A stretch of DNA of 64,000 nt, from assembly GCF_009925085.1 (NCBI RefSeq), contig NZ_JAABNR010000002.1:124001-188000 (forward strand). Direction: 5' to 3'. The stretch's first letter is position 1, and the number at the start of each line of letters is the position of its first letter. Shown here piece by piece: positions 60,919 through 64,000 of this stretch. The stretch is from Stagnihabitans tardus. GTDB lineage: Bacteria > Pseudomonadota > Alphaproteobacteria > Rhodobacterales > Rhodobacteraceae. A model generated the notes under the pieces. It searched no databases and was not told where the DNA came from. It saw only the letters and a list, made by a program, of their open reading frames with translations. The translations under genes and the position numbers were made by a program.

Positions 60919-62214
60919 TCAGTCCTCGAAGGTGAAGGAGGGCCCCCAGCCCGGGGGCAGGGGAGAAGGGCGGTGGATCGTGACCTCTTGCAGGATCGGC
61001 CGCACGCCATGGGCATGAAGCCCGGGCAGGCCCTGGGGATAGGGGGTGAGGCCCACGACCCGGCCCTGGGCATTGCGGGTCCAGGCATTGGCGCGGCCAT
61101 TGCCGGGGGTCAGGTCGGCAGGCGTCGGGCGCAGGTCGATCTGCGCGCCGGTGCCAAGCGCTCCGGGCACCTGCGCCAGGGCGATGCGCGACAGAACCAG
61201 GTCCTCGACCCCCTCGCCCTCGTCCCAGAGGCAGATCGCGCCCTCCGCCCGCCCGGTGGTGTCCTGCACCACCACGCGCTTGACCGACCCCGCAGGCCGC
61301 GCCGCCCGCCTTGTCAGCCGCGTCAGGGTAAAGGCCTCGCCCGAGCCCCAGAAGCCGTCGGGCGTCTCGTGGCAATCGACGCTGATGCCGGAAAAGGCGA
61401 TGTCGCTGATCTCGCCCCCATCGCGGGAGAAAATCCCCAGCGCGCGGTTGCTGTCCACGACCTGGCAGCCCGCGAAGATCACGTCGCGGATATCGCCATG
61501 GGTCTCGGTCCCGATCTTCAGCGCGCAGGACTGGCTGGAGACGCGGCAGCCGGTCACCCGGACCCCGCAAAGAGGGTCGATGGTCGAGGTCTTGAGCACG
61601 ACCCCGTCATCGGCGGTCTCGATGTCGCAGTCGGTGACCTGGATGTCGCTGCCGCCGTCGATCACGACGCCATCGGTATTGGGCAGGGCGCGGTTGTTGC
61701 GGATCGTCACGCCCTGGACCCGCGCGCGGCGGCAGCCGATCAGATGCAGCGTCCACATGGGCGAATCGGCGATCGTCAGGCTGTCCAGGGCGAAGTCCTC
61801 GGTGTCTTCGACGACCAGGACCCGGGGGCGATGCGGGGCGGGGACCAGGACGCCCATGTCGCCATCCGGGCCCAGGCTGAAGCCTGGGGTCCCACCCGCC
61901 ACGATGCGGCCCTTGCCGCTGAGGCTTGCGCCATGGGCGCGGTGGGCCAGGATCATGGCGCGGTCGCTTTGCTCGGCCAGGACGGTGCTGCGGTTGGCCG
62001 CGTAACTGTCGTAGCCGGGCAGGAAATGCAGCTCCGCCCCCTCGGCCAGGTGCAGATTGACCCCCGGGGACAGGCGCAGGGCGCCGCTGACATGCCGCCC
62101 TGCGCCCAAGGTGACCCGCCCACCGCCCTGGGCGGAAGCCTGGTCGATCCGGGTCTGAAGCTGTTCGGTCACGGGGGCGGCGTCCGGCATGATCGTGATG
62201 TGAAACTTTTGCAC
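60919..62214 (-). CDS. GH28 polygalacturonase-family glycoside hydrolase
   Basis: About 431 residues from the GTG at 62214 (VQKFHITIMPD), chosen because AGGAGGGGG lies upstream; ATG 62190 is an alternative and the frame is open to 62322. GH28 motifs are visible: NTDGVVIDGG, TADDGVVLKT (the Asp pair) and IGTETHGDIRDV (the active-site His), with beta-helix repeats. No signal peptide is seen, suggesting cytoplasmic cleavage of imported oligogalacturonides or a related uronide. Leads the kduI-kduD operon. Confidence 0.88.
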   Translation of the reverse strand: MQKFHITIMPDAAPVTEQLQTRIDQASAQGGGRVTLGAGRHVSGALRLSPGVNLHLAEGAELHFLPGYDSYAANRSTVLAEQSDRAMILAHRAHGASLSGKGRIVAGGTPGFSLGPDGDMGVLVPAPHRPRVLVVEDTEDFALDSLTIADSPMWTLHLIGCRRARVQGVTIRNNRALPNTDGVVIDGGSDIQVTDCDIETADDGVVLKTSTIDPLCGVRVTGCRVSSQSCALKIGTETHGDIRDVIFAGCQVVDSNRALGIFSRDGGEISDIAFSGISVDCHETPDGFWGSGEAFTLTRLTRRAARPAGSVKRVVVQDTTGRAEGAICLWDEGEGVEDLVLSRIALAQVPGALGTGAQIDLRPTPADLTPGNGRANAWTRNAQGRVVGLTPYPQGLPGLHAHGVRPILQEVTIHRPSPLPPGWGPSFTFED

Positions 62215-62337
62215 CAACTCACGCCCCCTCCTCGAAGTCGCGTCGCAGAGTAGCGGTGGAATTTTCAGAAAACAATGGATAATGCGCATATTCGCTTGAC
62301 CATGCGGGGGGTGGTCAGTCAAAGTTGTAATGCAAAT

Positions 62338-62349
62338 ATTTCATGAAAT
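62338..62349. promoter_or_regulatory. Palindrome before the GH38 gene
   Basis: ATTTCATGAAAT, a perfect 12-base palindrome ending 13 bases before the mannosidase ATG, in the 148-base gap shared with the divergent GH28 gene. Candidate operator; no regulator gene is visible in the window. Confidence 0.4.
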
Positions 62350-62362
62350 GCCCAGGAATGCC

Positions 62363-64000
62363 ATGACCGACCCGCGCCAGATGGACCACCTTGTCGAGCT
62401 CTTGCGCCAAGAGATCTTCCGCCCCATCGGCGCGCCCCTGGCCTTGGAGTTCCGGCGCGGCGCCCTGCCGCGTCCCCTGGGCTCTTTGCCCGGGGGCGCC
62501 TGGACCCCGGTCACGCAAGAGACGATCTGGGGCGAGCCCGGGGGCCGCTTCCTCTTCCGCGCGCGGCTGGAGGTTCCCCCGCAGGCGGCGGGGCGGCGCC
62601 TGGGCCTGCGCATCGGCGCGCAGTTTGGTCGGGTCATGGGGCGGTCGGACCCTCAGCTTCTGATCCTGGTGGACGGGGCGCCCTTCACCGGCGGCGACTT
62701 CAACCACACTGAATTCCTTCTGACCGAAGCCGCCGAGCCCGGCCGCGCCTATGACATCCTGGTCGAGGCCGGCACGATCGAAGACCGCCGCCAGCTGGGC
62801 TTCTCGCTGCAACCGGTGATCCACGACCTCCTGGCCGAGGAGACCTGCTTCGACCTGAAATCCCCCCTCGACGTCGCCCGCCACCTGCCGCCCGAGGACG
62901 CCCGCCGCACCCGCATCCACCAGATCGCCTCCCGCGCGCTGAAGGCCATCGACCTCCGCCCCGGCACCCCCGCCCGCCGCGCGGCCTCGCTGGAAGCCGC
63001 GCGCAAGATCGCCGCCGAGATCTATGCGGTGGACCCCCATGCCCCCGAGGTCGTGGCCACCGGTCACACCCATATCGACGTCGCCTGGCTCTGGCGCGTG
63101 GCGGAGACGCGCACCAAGATGGAGCGCTCCATCGCCACGGCCCTGCGGCTGATGGCGGAATTCCCCGACTACAAGTTCATGTACAACCAGGGTTATCTGC
63201 TGGATGCGCTGTCCCAGGACGCCCCCCAGCTCTTCGACGGCCTGAAGGCGGCCCAGGCCCGCGGCCAATTCGAGATCGAGGGCGCGCTTTGGCTGGAGCC
63301 CGACGCCAACCTCATCGGCGGTGAGGCGCTGATCCGGCAAATCCAGCGCGGCGTGGCCTATCACCAGCAGAATTTCGGCGTCCGCCCCCGCATCCTCTGG
63401 CTGCCCGATACCTTCGGCTACTCCGCCGCCCTGCCGCAGATCATGGCGCAATCGGGGGTCGAGGTCTTTGTGACCCACAAGCTCAGCTGGAACGACACCA
63501 ATGCCATGCCGGACGAGACCTTCTTCTGGCAGGGTCTGGATGGGACCCAGGTTCCTGCCTATTTCCTGACCACCCAGCCCGCCGATGCCAAGGTCATCAA
63601 CACCACCTATTGTCCCGACCTGCGGCCCAGCCACGTCATGGGCACCTGGCGGCGCTATAGCCAGAAGGGGACGGGCGACAAGCTCTTCATGGTCTATGGC
63701 CATGGCGACGGCGGCGGAGGCCCCACGCGTGAGATGCTGCACCACCTCCGCCGGATGGAGCGCGGCATCCCCGGTTGCCCCCGCGTGACCCATGGCACGA
63801 TGGGCGGCTTCTTCACCGACCTGGTGGAGCGGATGAACGCCGCCCCGCAGGACTGGCCCACCTGGACCGGAGAGCTTTATCTCGAATTCCATCGCGGCAC
63901 CTATACTTCCGTCGCCGAGATCAAGCTCGCCAACCGCCGCGCCGAGGCCTCTCTCCGCCGCCTGGAGTTCATGGCGGTCATGGCGGGCCACTGGCCGGAA
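62363..64000 (+). CDS. GH38 alpha-mannosidase (5' part, cut by window end)
   Basis: 546 codons without a stop to the window edge; begins MTDPRQMDHLVELLRQ after an AGGAA site. GH38 catalytic region: VVATGHTHIDVAWLWRVAETRTK (about 230-252; His/Asp zinc ligands) and RILWLPDTFGYSAALPQIM (about 344-362), where Asp is the expected nucleophile and a zinc ligand. The N-terminal roughly 200 residues are the accessory beta domain of large bacterial alpha-mannosidases (about 1000 residues). No signal peptide, so cytoplasmic. Divergent from GH28-kduID, suggesting a shared plant- or algal-glycan theme. Confidence 0.95.
   Translation, partial: MTDPRQMDHLVELLRQEIFRPIGAPLALEFRRGALPRPLGSLPGGAWTPVTQETIWGEPGGRFLFRARLEVPPQAAGRRLGLRIGAQFGRVMGRSDPQLLILVDGAPFTGGDFNHTEFLLTEAAEPGRAYDILVEAGTIEDRRQLGFSLQPVIHDLLAEETCFDLKSPLDVARHLPPEDARRTRIHQIASRALKAIDLRPGTPARRAASLEAARKIAAEIYAVDPHAPEVVATGHTHIDVAWLWRVAETRTKMERSIATALRLMAEFPDYKFMYNQGYLLDALSQDAPQLFDGLKAAQARGQFEIEGALWLEPDANLIGGEALIRQIQRGVAYHQQNFGVRPRILWLPDTFGYSAALPQIMAQSGVEVFVTHKLSWNDTNAMPDETFFWQGLDGTQVPAYFLTTQPADAKVINTTYCPDLRPSHVMGTWRRYSQKGTGDKLFMVYGHGDGGGGPTREMLHHLRRMERGIPGCPRVTHGTMGGFFTDLVERMNAAPQDWPTWTGELYLEFHRGTYTSVAEIKLANRRAEASLRRLEFMAVMAGHWPE

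Noticed and set aside
1-64000. CRISPR array, tRNA/rRNA genes, insertion sequences or prophage
   Set aside because: No regularly spaced repeats, transposase motifs or cloverleaf-like sequences were noticed by eye; short or diverged elements could have been missed.

Overview
The window comes from a GC-rich purple non-sulfur or aerobic anoxygenic phototrophic alphaproteobacterium of the Rhodobacterales (Rhodobacter/Rhodobacteraceae type). The evidence is gene order: crtEF-bchCXYZ-pufQ on one strand, crtDC, tspO-crtBI, then crtA-bchIDO, as in Rhodobacter. pufQ is present, genes chain through ATGA overlaps, PpsR/CrtJ palindromes lie at the expected promoters, and a repeat that I recognise as typical of Rhodobacterales occurs twice. 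No rRNA, tRNA, CRISPR array, transposase or prophage block was seen.

Region 1 (1-17.5 kb) is about half of a photosynthesis gene cluster. Leftward it holds the crtE-crtF-bchC-bchX-bchY-bchZ-pufQ superoperon, which should continue into pufBALM beyond base 1. Rightward is crtD-crtC; leftward is crtI-crtB-tspO; rightward again is crtA-bchI-bchD-bchO. Together these encode carotenoid synthesis to spheroidene/spheroidenone, chlorophyllide a reductase (BchXYZ), BchC and the Mg-chelatase I/D subunits with BchO. Five TGT-N12-ACA sites mark PpsR control at bchC (two), crtE/crtD (one) and crtI/crtA (two). crtA appears to start at ATT, and crtI may be leaderless.

Region 2 (17.5-30.1 kb) starts with an operon encoding a photolyase-like flavoprotein whose domains look permuted, a DCC-family thiol protein and an ABC1-family kinase-like protein. 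Then come an SDR and an aldo/keto reductase, PPK2 behind an FNR-like box, a beta-helix gene broken by one in-frame TAG with a G14 tract upstream, a GcvT-family protein, and a copper island (DUF305 and HMA proteins divergent from copA-cueR, with two mirror-image CueR-type promoters).

Region 3 (30.1-45.6 kb) holds a membrane PAS-GGDEF-EAL protein immediately upstream of bciA (8-vinyl reductase, another bacteriochlorophyll gene), a TolB-like propeller protein divergent from an alcohol dehydrogenase/sugar isomerase pair, a large nuclease-RNase H-helicase fusion, an RTX protein, and a KdpDE-like two-component pair divergent from the potassium transporter kup.

Region 4 (45.6-64 kb) holds a GntR-controlled operon (bicupin dioxygenase, FAH hydrolase, nitrilase, flavin reductase), a DUF6880 gene, a complete heme-uptake locus (hmuSTUV divergent from a TonB receptor-exbB-exbD-tonB operon), and a hexuronate/polysaccharide locus (GH28-kduI-kduD divergent from a GH38 alpha-mannosidase cut by the right edge).
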